Below are positions 35,106 to 43,839 of a stretch of 64,000 nucleotides of DNA, piece after piece (position 1 is the stretch's first letter; the number at the start of each line of letters is the position of its first letter). The translations under genes were made by a program, and so were the position numbers. The DNA lies in the NCBI GenBank assembly GCA_000751295.2, contig CCMO02000003.1, positions 124,001 through 188,000 of the forward strand, read 5' to 3'. The DNA is from a bacterium YEK0313. GTDB taxonomy: Bacteria; Pseudomonadota; Alphaproteobacteria; Rhizobiales; Phreatobacteraceae. Below the pieces are notes generated by a model. That model had not been told where the DNA came from, made no database searches, and saw only the letters and a list, made by a program, of their open reading frames with translations.

Positions 35106-35813
35106 TCAATCCGCTTCCGGTTTCGGCAATGTGTCGTACCAGATGGCCTTTTCGCCCATTTCGGCAACAAACTTCATGTGCAGTGCCATCGCCTCCGGCG
35201 TCAGACGAGGTTGAAGCGGCCTTTCGCGGCGGCCGATCGTGGCGGCCACGACGGTCGTCCGGATCGTGCGCGGCCGCGAATCGGCGAGAACCAGCGAGGT
35301 CTGCCGGCCGCCAATGAGCTCGATATAGACCTCGGCGAGAAGTTCGGCGTCGAGCAGAGCGCCGTGTTTCGTACGCTTCGAATTGTCGATGCCGAAACGG
35401 CCGCACAGGGCGTCGAGACTGTTGGAGCCGCCCGGGAAGCGCCGCCGCGCCATGGTCAGCGTATCGACCACCCGATCCATGTTGATCGGCTCGCGCCCGG
35501 CCCGCTTCAGCTCCGCATTGATGAAGCCCATATCGAAGGCGGCATTGTGGATGACGAGCTTCGCGCCTTCGGCAAAGGTGACAAAATCGTCGACCACGGC
35601 GGCGAAGACCGGCTTGTCGCTCAGAAACTCGGCCGACAGACCGTGAACGCGGAAAGCCTCCTCGGGCATGTCGCGTTCCGGATTGATGTAGACATGGAAG
35701 GTCCGGCCGGTCGGAAACTGATTGACGAGCTCGACCCCGCCGATCTCGACCAGGCGGTCGCCACGCAGCGGGTCGAGGCCGGTGGTTTCCGTATCCAGGA
35801 TGATTTCGCGCAT
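35106..35813 (-). CDS. dnaQ: DNA polymerase III epsilon subunit (proofreading exonuclease)
   Basis: A 235-residue DEDDh exonuclease. ExoI is IILDTETTGLDP, ExoII HNAAFDMGFINAEL, and ExoIII HGALLDAELLAEVYIEL with the catalytic His and Asp. It proofreads for the replicative polymerase. The start overlaps the coaE stop by one base (TGATG). The C-terminal tail binds the alpha subunit. Confidence 0.95.
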   Translation of the reverse strand: MREIILDTETTGLDPLRGDRLVEIGGVELVNQFPTGRTFHVYINPERDMPEEAFRVHGLSAEFLSDKPVFAAVVDDFVTFAEGAKLVIHNAAFDMGFINAELKRAGREPINMDRVVDTLTMARRRFPGGSNSLDALCGRFGIDNSKRTKHGALLDAELLAEVYIELIGGRQTSLVLADSRPRTIRTTVVAATIGRRERPLQPRLTPEAMALHMKFVAEMGEKAIWYDTLPKPEAD

Positions 35814-36409
35814 CAATGGCTCCCCCGGCTGCCGGCAAAGGCCCTGACAACCGACTGGACCTGGCGGCGCGCGGCCTCGAAGCTGTGGCTGGTGTCGATC
35901 ACCACGTGGGCGCGCCGGCGCTTGTCCGAATCGGGCATCTGTCGTGCCAGAATGGCATCGAGCTTTTCGGCCGTCATGCCCGGGCGGGCCAGCACACGCG
36001 CGCGCTGCACATCCACCGGAGCCGACACGACGACGACAGCATCGACCGCGGCATCGCCGCCGGTCTCGAAGAGAAGCGGAATGTCGAGCACGGCGAGCTG
36101 ATGTCCCGCCGCGCGGCACCGCGCCAGGAAATCCGTCTTTTCGGCCTGGACGAGCGGATGGACAATGGCTTCGAGCTTCTTCAGCGCCTCCGGCTTGCCG
36201 AGCACGGCCGCGCCGAGCCTGGTACGGTCGACCGTCCCGGCCGTCGTCACGCCCGGGAAGGCGGCTTCGATCAGGCGCGCTGCGGCACCGGAATAGAGCC
36301 TGTGCACCACTGCATCAGCATCGTGCACGGGAATCCCGGCCTCGCGAAAGAACTGCGAGGTGGTCGATTTGCCCATGCCGATCGAGCCCGTCAGTCCGAG
36401 GACAAGCAT
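35813..36409 (-). CDS. coaE: Dephospho-CoA kinase
   Basis: A 198-residue P-loop kinase catalysing the last step of CoA synthesis. The Walker A motif is LTGSIGMGKSTTSQFF at the N-terminus, followed by HDADAVVHRLY and the LDIPLLFETG segment. The ATG at 36409 (MLVLGLTGSIG) puts the P-loop at residue about 6, the family norm; an ATG at 36439 would overlap aroE. Confidence 0.95.
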   Translation of the reverse strand: MLVLGLTGSIGMGKSTTSQFFREAGIPVHDADAVVHRLYSGAAARLIEAAFPGVTTAGTVDRTRLGAAVLGKPEALKKLEAIVHPLVQAEKTDFLARCRAAGHQLAVLDIPLLFETGGDAAVDAVVVVSAPVDVQRARVLARPGMTAEKLDAILARQMPDSDKRRRAHVVIDTSHSFEAARRQVQSVVRAFAGSRGSH

Positions 36410-36410
36410 G

Positions 36411-37241
36411 TCATGATCCCCTGACGTCGGCCGCAACAAGCTCGTAGAGCTCCGGCGTGACCGTCGGCGTCGTGCCGAACCATTTCGAAAAGCCTGGAAT
36501 GGCCTGGTAGAGCAGCATGCCGAGCCCCCCGACGACGCGATGTCCCCGCGCCCGGGCGCCCGTGATCAGCTGTGTCTCCAAGGGAACATAAACGATATCG
36601 GTGACGATCGCGCTCGTCTTCAGACCATCCAGGGCGAGATTGAGCGGCGGCTGGCCTGCCATGCCGAGGGCCGTCGTGTTGATCAGAAGGTCGGTGCCCG
36701 GCAACAGATTCGGCGCAGACGCCAGGGCCGCCGCCCCGACACGCGAACCGAACTCGGCGGCGATTGCCTCCGCGCGGTCGGCCGACCGATTCGCCACCGT
36801 AATCTTCTCGACCCCCCGCGTGATGAGCCCGTGAACGATGCCGCGCGCGGCACCGCCGGCGCCGAGCACCAGGGCATGCCCAGTTTCTTCCGCCCAGCCG
36901 GGCACGTCCGCGTCAAGGCTTGCCAGAAAACCCATGACGTCGCTGTTGCTGCCGCAGAGCCTGCCGTCGTCGAGCCAGATCGTATTGGCCGCGCCGAGCG
37001 CGGCCGCGGCCGGATCGACATCGTCGAGCAGCGCGAAGGCGGCTTCCTTGTGCGGCAGGGTGACGTTGCAGCCGACATAGCCGCGATCGCCCAGGCTTTT
37101 CAGGAACCGGGCAAAGTCCTCCGGCGGCACGCCTTCCTGAAGATAGTCGCCGGCGAGACCGAGCCGCCGCAGCCAATAGCGATGGATCATCGGCGACCGG
37201 CTGTGCTTGACAGGCCAACCGACGATGCAGGCGCGTTTCAT
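36411..37241 (-). CDS. aroE: Shikimate dehydrogenase AroE
   Basis: A 276-residue NADP-dependent enzyme reducing 3-dehydroshikimate to shikimate. The N-terminal substrate site is GWPVKHSRSPMIHRYW, the catalytic Lys lies in NVTLPHKEAAF, and the cofactor loop is VLGAGGAARGIVHGL followed by VANRSADRAEAIA. It overlaps maf upstream (ATGA) and precedes coaE by 1 bp. Confidence 0.95.
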   Translation of the reverse strand: MKRACIVGWPVKHSRSPMIHRYWLRRLGLAGDYLQEGVPPEDFARFLKSLGDRGYVGCNVTLPHKEAAFALLDDVDPAAAALGAANTIWLDDGRLCGSNSDVMGFLASLDADVPGWAEETGHALVLGAGGAARGIVHGLITRGVEKITVANRSADRAEAIAAEFGSRVGAAALASAPNLLPGTDLLINTTALGMAGQPPLNLALDGLKTSAIVTDIVYVPLETQLITGARARGHRVVGGLGMLLYQAIPGFSKWFGTTPTVTPELYELVAADVRGS

Positions 37242-37828
37242 GTGATAAGAAGACCCTGTTGTCTCAGCGCCGCGAGCAGGGGAAGCAGCGGCATGCCGAG
37301 AATGGTGAAATAGTCGCCGTCGATGCGGTCGAACAGCTGAATGCCCGGCCCCTCGAACTGGTAGCACCCGACGCTTGCCAGTGCCTGGTCGCCCATGACG
37401 GCGAGATAGCTGTCGAGATAGGCGTCCGAGAAGGCCCTCATCTGCATGGCGGCACTCGCGACATGGGCAAAAGTCGGAGTGCCATCACGCGCGAGCGCCA
37501 CGGCCGAGTGAAGATGGTGGATTCGGCCGCGAAACGACAGCAGATGCCGGCGCGCCTCGGCAAGGTCGCGCGGCTTGGAGAAACGCTCCGGCCCGAGCGC
37601 CAGGGTCTGATCGGCTCCGATGACGACCGCTCCCGGCCGCACGCGGCTGACCGCTGCCGCCTTCGCCTCCGCAAGCAGCCGTGCGATCTCGGCCGGCCCG
37701 TGACCGGCGGCGGTCCAGCCGGCATCGAGGGCGCGTTCGTCGATATCGGCGGGAACGAGTTCCACCGCCACGCCGGCCGCGGCCAGCATCGCGGCGCGGG
37801 CTTGCGATTTCGAGGCCAGGATCAGCAT
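37238..37828 (-). CDS. maf: Maf-family nucleoside triphosphate pyrophosphatase
   Basis: A 196-residue nucleotide pyrophosphatase of the Maf/YceF family. The motifs are LILASKSQARAAMLAAAGV (SxSxxR), VVIGADQTLAL (active-site Asp) and GCYQFEGPGIQLFDRIDGDYFTILGMPL. It hydrolyses non-canonical or methylated NTPs. It starts 2 bp after the PPDK-regulator stop and overlaps aroE. Confidence 0.93.
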   Translation of the reverse strand: MLILASKSQARAAMLAAAGVAVELVPADIDERALDAGWTAAGHGPAEIARLLAEAKAAAVSRVRPGAVVIGADQTLALGPERFSKPRDLAEARRHLLSFRGRIHHLHSAVALARDGTPTFAHVASAAMQMRAFSDAYLDSYLAVMGDQALASVGCYQFEGPGIQLFDRIDGDYFTILGMPLLPLLAALRQQGLLIT

Positions 37829-37830
37829 GG

Positions 37831-38682
37831 TCAGAAATGACTCTGGTCGGCGAGGCCGCGCCTGTGGTCCTTCAGATAGGTGATGATCGCCGCGGCCGTT
37901 TCCTCGATCGAGCGGCGCGTGACGTCGATCATCGGCCAGTTCTTGTTGGTGAACAGCCGGCGCGATTGCGCGACCTCCTCGGTCACGGCGGTGCGGTCGA
38001 CATAGCTCGACTTGTCCTGCGTGGCATTGAGGCTGAGAATGCGGTTCTCGCGGATCTGCACGATCCGCTCCGGGCTCGCGAACAGCCCGACCACAAGCGG
38101 CTTCTTCAGCGATTCGATTTGCGGCGGCAGGGCGATGCCCGGCACCATCGGGATATTGGCGGTCTTGATGCCGCGATTGGCGAGGTAGATGGACGTCGGC
38201 GTCTTCGAGGTCCGGGAAACGCCGACAAGCAGGACGTCGGCCTCCTCCCAATTTTCGGGCAATTGGCCGTCGTCATGCATCATCGTGTAGTTCAGGGCAT
38301 CGATGCGCTGGAAATATTCCGCGTTCAGCATGTGCTGCGCGCCGACTCGGGGCGTCGATGCAGCCCCGAGATAGTTCTGGAACATCGCCAGGACCGGAGC
38401 GAGCACGGACATCGACGGACAGCCGAATTCGCGGCACTTCGTCTCGAGCCGGTCCGAGAGCTCGGGATCGACGAGCGTGTAGAGCACGATGCCGGGATTG
38501 TTCTCGATCTCCGAAATCACCCGATCGAGCTGCTTCTGCGAGCGGACCAGCGGATAGACGTGCTCGATCGCGGAAACGGTCGCATATTGCACGGCGGCGG
38601 CGCGGCCGACCGTCATCAGCGTTTCGCCGGTCGCGTCGGACACGAGGTGCAGGTGGAAATAGCTTTCGTGACGGTGTGGCAT
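37831..38682 (-). CDS. Bifunctional kinase/pyrophosphorylase regulating PPDK or PEP synthase (DUF299)
   Basis: A 283-residue protein of the PpsR/PDRP family. It begins MPHRHESYFHLHLVSDATGETL, the family N-terminus, and carries the P-loop VLLVGVSRTSKTPTSIYLANRG. It phosphorylates and dephosphorylates pyruvate phosphate dikinase or PEP synthase using ADP and phosphate. In alphaproteobacteria this gene flanks the origin opposite hemE. It is the first gene of the minus-strand run PpsR-maf-aroE-coaE-dnaQ. Confidence 0.93.
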   Translation of the reverse strand: MPHRHESYFHLHLVSDATGETLMTVGRAAAVQYATVSAIEHVYPLVRSQKQLDRVISEIENNPGIVLYTLVDPELSDRLETKCREFGCPSMSVLAPVLAMFQNYLGAASTPRVGAQHMLNAEYFQRIDALNYTMMHDDGQLPENWEEADVLLVGVSRTSKTPTSIYLANRGIKTANIPMVPGIALPPQIESLKKPLVVGLFASPERIVQIRENRILSLNATQDKSSYVDRTAVTEEVAQSRRLFTNKNWPMIDVTRRSIEETAAAIITYLKDHRRGLADQSHF

Positions 38683-39070
38683 CGACCTCGACCGGGGGAC
38701 CGGCATTGCATGGGCCTGTGGATGAATGCCGACAAGGCCATGCCGGGCGGAGGACGGCAAGGCTTTTCATGTGAAACATCCCGGTGCCGTCCCCAGCCCC
38801 GCCGAACGGGACAACGATTCCGCAGCAGTCCGGGATGGCCTGGCGGCAGCTTGCCGCAGCCCGCCGCACGACGGGCTAAAGCAAGGCAACTCCAGGCACT
38901 TAGTCCGGCAAACGGCACGCCGGCGGGAAGGCTGGGACAAAACGGCCATGCCCGAACAGCCGGTGGACAGCTTGTGGAGGAAATTGGCTTCGCCTAATCC
39001 AGGCTCAAAGAATCTCAAAAGACTCTCTTTAAGACTCTCTTGAAGGGAGAAAAGGAAGGCAGGCAGCCTG
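38683..39070. other. Candidate chromosomal origin (oriC) between PPDK-regulator and hemE genes
   Basis: A 388-bp region between divergent genes. DnaA-box-like sequences are TGTGGATGA at 38717-38725 (one mismatch to TGTGGATAA) and TGTGGAGGA at 38973-38981 (two). A degenerate parS-like string with three mismatches lies at 38763-38778. The last 85 bp are AT-richer and contain AGACTCTCTT twice (39020-39029, 39032-39041) and a CtrA-like box. In Caulobacter and Sinorhizobium the mapped origin lies next to hemE, so the call rests mainly on synteny. Confidence 0.6.
39029..39043. promoter_or_regulatory. CtrA-box-like site in the candidate oriC / hemE promoter
   Basis: TTAAGACTCTCTTGA fits TTAA-N7-TTAA with one mismatch, 27 bp upstream of the hemE GTG. 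CtrA sites overlap the hemE-side promoter in the Caulobacter origin; here the assignment is by similarity. Confidence 0.45.
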
Positions 39071-40102
39071 GTGACAAAGCCTCTCCTCTCCGTCCTCAAG
39101 GGCGAGCGAGCCGCAAGCCCACCCATCTGGATGATGCGCCAGGCCGGCCGCTACCTTGCCGAATATCGCGCCGTTCGCGCGGAGGCAGGTTCCTTTCTCA
39201 ATCTCTGCTTCGACCCCGACAAGGCGGCCGAGGTCACGATGCAGCCGATCAGGCGCTTCGGCTTCGACGCAGCCATCCTGTTCTCCGACATTCTGGTCGT
39301 GCCCCATGCGCTCGGCCAGCAGGTCGCCTTCGAGGCGGGGGAAGGCCCGAGGCTCGACCCCATCCCCGACCGATCCGGCTTTGCAAGGCTTTCGGCACAG
39401 CTTGATCCGGCCATTGTCGGGCCGGTCTACGAGACCGTGCGCAAGGTCCGCGCCATCCTCGCCCCCGACGTTACGCTGCTCGGCTTCTGCGGGGCTCCCT
39501 GGACGGTTGCGACCTATATGGTGGCCGGCCGAGGCGGTGACGATCAGGCAGCCGCCAGGCTCTTCGCCTATCGCGATCCAGACGGCTTCGCGGTGCTGAT
39601 CGAGCAAATCGTCCAGGCTTCGATCGACTATCTCCTCGGCCAGATCCAGGCCGGAGCCGATGCGGTCCAGATCTTCGACACCTGGGCGGGCATTCTGCCG
39701 GCGGCCGAATTCGAGCGCTGGGCCGTCGAACCGGTCGCCCGCATCATTGCCGGCGTGAAGGCTGTGGCGCCGGATGTGCCGGTCATCGCTTTCCCGAAAG
39801 GCGCGGGCTATCGGCTCGAACGGATCGTTGCCGGCACGGGTGCCGATGCCGTCGGGCTCGACTGGACAGCGGATGCCGATTTCGTCCGACGGGAAATCCA
39901 GCCGAAAGTGGCGGTTCAGGGCAATATCGACCCACTCGCGTTGCTTGCCGGCGGTGCGGCGCTCGACCGGGCGGTGGATGAAGCCCTGGCGAACTACGCC
40001 ACCGGCCGCCATATCTTCAATCTCGGCCACGGCATCCTGCCGCCGACGCCGGTCGCGCATGTCGAACAGATGCTGACGCGCGTGCGGGCCTGGAGGTCGT
40101 AA
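39071..40102 (+). CDS. hemE: Uroporphyrinogen decarboxylase
   Basis: A 343-residue TIM-barrel enzyme that converts uroporphyrinogen III to coproporphyrinogen III. The signatures are PPIWMMRQAGRYLAEYR (substrate-binding Arg) and the second motif GFCGAPWTVATYMVAGRGG. The GTG start has AAGGAAGG 11 bp upstream. The stop overlaps the hemJ ATG by one base. It is on the plus strand of the origin-proximal block. Confidence 0.96.
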   Translation: MTKPLLSVLKGERAASPPIWMMRQAGRYLAEYRAVRAEAGSFLNLCFDPDKAAEVTMQPIRRFGFDAAILFSDILVVPHALGQQVAFEAGEGPRLDPIPDRSGFARLSAQLDPAIVGPVYETVRKVRAILAPDVTLLGFCGAPWTVATYMVAGRGGDDQAAARLFAYRDPDGFAVLIEQIVQASIDYLLGQIQAGADAVQIFDTWAGILPAAEFERWAVEPVARIIAGVKAVAPDVPVIAFPKGAGYRLERIVAGTGADAVGLDWTADADFVRREIQPKVAVQGNIDPLALLAGGAALDRAVDEALANYATGRHIFNLGHGILPPTPVAHVEQMLTRVRAWRS

Positions 40103-40632
40103 TGGCAGGTCCTGACATGAGCGGCGCGGCCCGCGCCAGACGCGCGATCATTGCGCTCGTCGTGACCGGGCTTCTCGCCGGCGGCCTCACCCTGTTCGCA
40201 CCGGCCAGCGGCCTGCTCTGGATCAAGGCCCTGCACGTGATCGCGGTCATCTCGTGGATGGCCGGCATGCTCTATCTGCCGCGGCTCTTTGTCTATCACA
40301 CGGGCGTCGCGCCGGGATCGGAAGCCTCCGAGACCTTCAAGGTCATGGAGGCTCGGCTCCTCGAGTTCATCATCAACCCGGCCATGATCATGACCTGGGC
40401 TCTTGGCCTGTGGCTCGCCTGGACCGCCTTCCGGTTCCATGGCGGCTGGCTGCATGCCAAGATCGGTCTCGTCGTCATCCTCTCGGGCGTGCACGGCTAT
40501 TTCACCGGCGCCGTCAGGGCCTTTGCGGCCGATCGCAACACGCGCAGCGCCAGGCACTGGCGCCTCATGAACGAGGTGCCGACGCTGATCATGGTGCTCG
40601 TGGTGATTCTGGTGATCGTCAAGCCGTTCTGA
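40102..40632 (+). CDS. hemJ: Protoporphyrinogen IX oxidase HemJ
   Basis: A 176-residue membrane protein with about four to five helices, beginning with an N-terminal helix RRAIIALVVTGLLAGG. The conserved heme-ligand region is WIKALHVIAVISWMAGMLYLPRLFVYH, followed by MEARLLEFIINPAMIMTWALG and the C-terminal RLMNEVPTLIMVLVVILVIVKPF. HemJ replaces HemG/HemY-type oxidases in many alphaproteobacteria. It is translationally coupled to hemE. Confidence 0.94.
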   Translation: MAGPDMSGAARARRAIIALVVTGLLAGGLTLFAPASGLLWIKALHVIAVISWMAGMLYLPRLFVYHTGVAPGSEASETFKVMEARLLEFIINPAMIMTWALGLWLAWTAFRFHGGWLHAKIGLVVILSGVHGYFTGAVRAFAADRNTRSARHWRLMNEVPTLIMVLVVILVIVKPF

Positions 40633-40680
40633 GCGGCGGGCTGGACATCGGCCGCCGCGGGCGGGGCGCATGAGCAGGGC

Positions 40681-40709
40681 TTGCAATTGGCCGGCACAGC
40701 GCTTATTGC
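40681..40709 (+). promoter_or_regulatory. Possible promoter in the 268-bp hemJ-rho spacer
   Basis: TTGCAA and TATTGC are separated by 17 bp, about 190 bp upstream of rho; the -10 match is weak. No gene is seen in the rest of the spacer (40633-40900), which would form a long rho leader, as expected for an autoregulated rho. Confidence 0.25.
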
Positions 40710-40900
40710 AAATGCGCCTCCCCAACGCAGACAGGGTCGTGTGAAGCAGCACCAGAGTGCCGCTCAATCGATCCGGATAGAGGCCTCCCCGGCCCCGCAT
40801 TCCCTCGCGATCTGCGACCTTCATTTCCTTCCAGTTCCGGCGCGGTTTCGGTTCGATCCGTTCCGCGCCATCGGCCGGCCCACACCCTATTGCGGTTCCG

Positions 40901-42166
40901 ATGCAGCAAATCAAACTCCAAGACATCAAATCCAAATCGCCTACCGAACTCCTCGCCTTCGCCGAAGAGCTGCAGGTCGAAAACGCGTCCACCCTGCGCA
41001 AGCAGGAGCTGATGTTCGCTTGCCTCAAGCAGCTGGCGGCCCAGGAGATCGAAATCATCGGGGAGGGCGTCGTCGAGGTGCTGCAGGACGGCTTCGGCTT
41101 CCTGCGCTCGCCCGATGCCAATTATCTCGCCGGGCCTGACGACATCTATGTTTCGCCCTCGCAGATCCGCCGCTTCGGCCTGCGCACCGGTGACACGGTC
41201 GAGGGGCAGATCCGCTCGCCGAAGGAAGGCGAGCGCTATTTCGCCCTGCTCAAGGTCAACCTGATCAATTTCGAAGAACCGGAGAAGGCGCGTCACAAGG
41301 TCAATTTCGACAATCTGACGCCGCTCTATCCGAACCAGCGGATCAAGCTCGAAAACGAAGACCTGCCGAAAAAGGATTTCTCGGCGCGGGTCATGGACGT
41401 CGTGGTGCCGATCGGCAAGGGCCAGCGCGCGCTCATCGTCGCCCCGCCGCGGACCGGCAAGACCGTTCTGCTGCAGAACATCGCGCAGTCGATCACCCGC
41501 AACCATCCCGAATGCTACCTGATCGTGCTTCTGATCGACGAACGTCCGGAAGAGGTCACGGACATGCAGCGCTCGGTCAATGGCGAGGTCATCTCTTCGA
41601 CCTTCGACGAGCCGGCCACCCGCCACGTGCAGGTTGCCGAAATGGTCATCGAAAAGGCCAAGCGCCTGGTCGAGCATGGCCGCGACGTGGTCATCCTGCT
41701 CGATTCGATCACCCGCCTCGGCCGCGCCTACAACACGGTCGTCCCGTCCTCGGGCAAAGTGCTCACCGGTGGTGTCGATGCCAATGCCCTGCAGCGGCCC
41801 AAGCGCTTCTTCGGTGCTGCCCGCAACATCGAGGAAGGCGGCTCGCTGACCATCATCGCCACCGCGCTGATCGAGACCGGCAGCCGCATGGACGAGGTGA
41901 TCTTCGAAGAGTTCAAGGGCACCGGCAATTCCGAAATCATTCTCGACCGCAAGGTTTCGGACAAGCGCACCTTCCCGGCGATCGACATCACCCGTTCCGG
42001 GACCCGCAAGGAAGAGCTGCTGGTCGCGCCCGACGTCCTCAAGAAAATGTACGTCCTGCGCCGCATCCTCAATCCGATGGGCACGGTGGATGCCATCGAG
42101 TTCCTGCTCGATAAGCTGCGCCAGACCAAGACCAATGGCGACTTCTTCGATTCGATGAACACCTGA
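40901..42166 (+). CDS. rho: Transcription termination factor Rho
   Basis: A 421-residue hexameric RNA helicase. It has an N-terminal helical domain, a cold-shock RNA-binding domain (DGFGFLRSPDANYLAGPDDIYVSPSQI), the P-loop IVAPPRTGKTVLLQNIA, the Q- and R-loop regions LLDSITRLGRAYNTV and GRxLxGG-like SGKVLTGGVDANAL. Length and sequence are typical. It lies in the conserved order hemE-hemJ-rho-mnmE. Confidence 0.97.
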   Translation: MQQIKLQDIKSKSPTELLAFAEELQVENASTLRKQELMFACLKQLAAQEIEIIGEGVVEVLQDGFGFLRSPDANYLAGPDDIYVSPSQIRRFGLRTGDTVEGQIRSPKEGERYFALLKVNLINFEEPEKARHKVNFDNLTPLYPNQRIKLENEDLPKKDFSARVMDVVVPIGKGQRALIVAPPRTGKTVLLQNIAQSITRNHPECYLIVLLIDERPEEVTDMQRSVNGEVISSTFDEPATRHVQVAEMVIEKAKRLVEHGRDVVILLDSITRLGRAYNTVVPSSGKVLTGGVDANALQRPKRFFGAARNIEEGGSLTIIATALIETGSRMDEVIFEEFKGTGNSEIILDRKVSDKRTFPAIDITRSGTRKEELLVAPDVLKKMYVLRRILNPMGTVDAIEFLLDKLRQTKTNGDFFDSMNT

Positions 42167-42172
42167 GGCGAG

Positions 42173-42256
42173 ACCGATTCGCGTGCGGAACAACCCACGC
42201 GAGTCGTTCACGGTCATTGCGACCACCGATTCGCATACGGAACGACCCGCGTCGCG
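42173..42256. repeat. Imperfect direct repeat between rho and mnmE
   Basis: ACCGATTCGCGTGCGGAAC followed by AACCCACGCG (from 42173) recurs as ACCGATTCGCATACGGAAC followed by GACCCGCG (from 42225), a 52-bp period with about five differences over 28 bp. No hairpin terminator for rho is obvious here; the meaning is unknown. Confidence 0.5.
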
Positions 42257-42298
42257 CCTGGCGCGGCGGGGTTAATCCGCATCCGGGAGTGCGGGCTC

Positions 42299-43627
42299 GT
42301 GACGACAATAGCCGCCCTGTCCACGGCTCCCGGCATGGCCGGGGTCGCGATCATCAGGATATCCGGCCCTGCCGCTGGCGCGGCTCTCTCACAACTTGCC
42401 GGTAAGCAACCGCGGCCCCGCTTCGCGACCAACGCGGTGCTTCGGCAGTCCGATGGCGAGCCGATCGATTCGGCCCTGATCCTTTGGTTTCCCGCCCCGA
42501 GAAGTTTTACCGGCGAGGACGTCGCCGAACTGCATGTCCATGGCGGACGGGCGGTGACGGCAGCCGTTCTGCGCGCCGTCCTGGCTGTGCCCGGCATACG
42601 CGTCGCGGAACCCGGAGAGTTCACGCGCCGGGCCTTCGAGAACGGCAAGATGGATCTTGCCGCCGTCGAGGGGCTCGCTGATCTCATCGGCGCGGAAACG
42701 GAAGGGCAGCGCCGGCAAGCCTATGCGCAATACGCCAGTCGGCTTGGCCAAACGGCCGAACGGTTGCGGGCGACCATGATCCACGCTCTGGCCCTCGTCG
42801 AAGCCACGATTGATTTTCCCGATGAGGATGATGTCGGCGCGGGTGCTTTGTCCGAAGCGCGCAGCATCATCGAAAAGCTCGACCGCGAGGTGCTGACGCT
42901 CATGGCCGACAGCCACCGCGGCGAGCGTGTCCGGGATGGCCTGCACGTCGCCATCGCGGGCCCGCCGAATGCGGGCAAGTCGACCCTGCTCAACACGCTG
43001 GCGGGGCGGGATGTCGCCATCGTTTCCCCCATTGCCGGCACGACCCGCGATGCGCTGGAAGTTCACCTCGATCTCGACGGCATGGCCTTCATCCTGACCG
43101 ATACGGCCGGCCTGCGCGAGGGGATCGATCCGATCGAAGCCGAGGGCGTAAGACGCGCCCATTCGCGCATGCGCGAGTCCGATCTCGTGCTCTTCCTGCA
43201 AACGGCGAACCCGACGGAAGCGATGGATCCGGACTGGGATCTCGGCCAGCAGGTCAAGATCTGGCACGTCCGGAGTCAGGTTGATCGATTCGGTTCCGAC
43301 ATGCCTCGTGATCCGTTCTATCGCCATCATATTTCAGCCATTCAGGGCATCGGCATACGCGAGTTGCTGGCCGATCTCAGCGCCTTCGGGCAGGATCTCC
43401 TCGCCGGCGAGCCCGCCATTCTCGTTCGGGAAAGGCATCGTCAGGTGTTTCAGACCCTGCACGAGGCGCTCACCGAAAGCCTCGCCATCGACGATTGGTC
43501 TTCCGCCGCGGAGCTGGTGGCAGAGGACCTGCGGACGGGCTTGAACGCTCTCGGTCGAGCGACGGGACGGGTCGATGTCGAGGCCGTGCTCGATGTGGTC
43601 TTTTCGTCGTTCTGTATCGGTAAATGA
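42299..43627 (+). CDS. mnmE: tRNA modification GTPase MnmE
   Basis: A 442-residue three-domain GTPase. The N-terminal folate-binding domain contains IAALSTAPGMAGVAIIRISGPAAG. The G domain has G1 IAGPPNAGKSTLLN, G3 DTAGLR, and the C-terminal catalytic CIGK ends the protein, as required. With MnmG it makes the cmnm5 modification at U34 of tRNAs. It starts at GTG, and a perfect parS lies just after the gene. Confidence 0.96.
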   Translation: MTTIAALSTAPGMAGVAIIRISGPAAGAALSQLAGKQPRPRFATNAVLRQSDGEPIDSALILWFPAPRSFTGEDVAELHVHGGRAVTAAVLRAVLAVPGIRVAEPGEFTRRAFENGKMDLAAVEGLADLIGAETEGQRRQAYAQYASRLGQTAERLRATMIHALALVEATIDFPDEDDVGAGALSEARSIIEKLDREVLTLMADSHRGERVRDGLHVAIAGPPNAGKSTLLNTLAGRDVAIVSPIAGTTRDALEVHLDLDGMAFILTDTAGLREGIDPIEAEGVRRAHSRMRESDLVLFLQTANPTEAMDPDWDLGQQVKIWHVRSQVDRFGSDMPRDPFYRHHISAIQGIGIRELLADLSAFGQDLLAGEPAILVRERHRQVFQTLHEALTESLAIDDWSSAAELVAEDLRTGLNALGRATGRVDVEAVLDVVFSSFCIGK

Positions 43628-43638
43628 ATTGACTCGCA

Positions 43639-43658
43639 CCTGTTTCACGTGAAACAGG
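43639..43658. promoter_or_regulatory. parS: Perfect parS site between mnmE and mnmG
   Basis: CCTGTTTCACGTGAAACAGG is a perfect 20-bp palindrome containing the consensus 16-mer TGTTTCACGTGAAACA. ParB of the same locus is encoded 3.6 kb downstream. This is the best site in the window and probably a main ParB-nucleation point. Confidence 0.93.
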
Positions 43659-43839
43659 ACACGTCGTCCCGCATCCGGAATGTTTAAGGCAGCTGCCGTT
43701 CGTCGCTCTGGAGGTCGTTCGAACGGTCTCAGTCTCGCGCCGCGCAGGGCCGATTCGGCTCCGGGCCGCCAGCAATTGCCTTTTGACCTGACGAGGGCCG
43801 GGCGCTAGGAAAGCTCGCTGACAGGTGGTCTTCGGAACG

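Noticed and set aside
38763..38778. A fourth parS site in the candidate oriC
   Set aside because: Three mismatches to the consensus, including inside the central CACGTG; mentioned only as degenerate.
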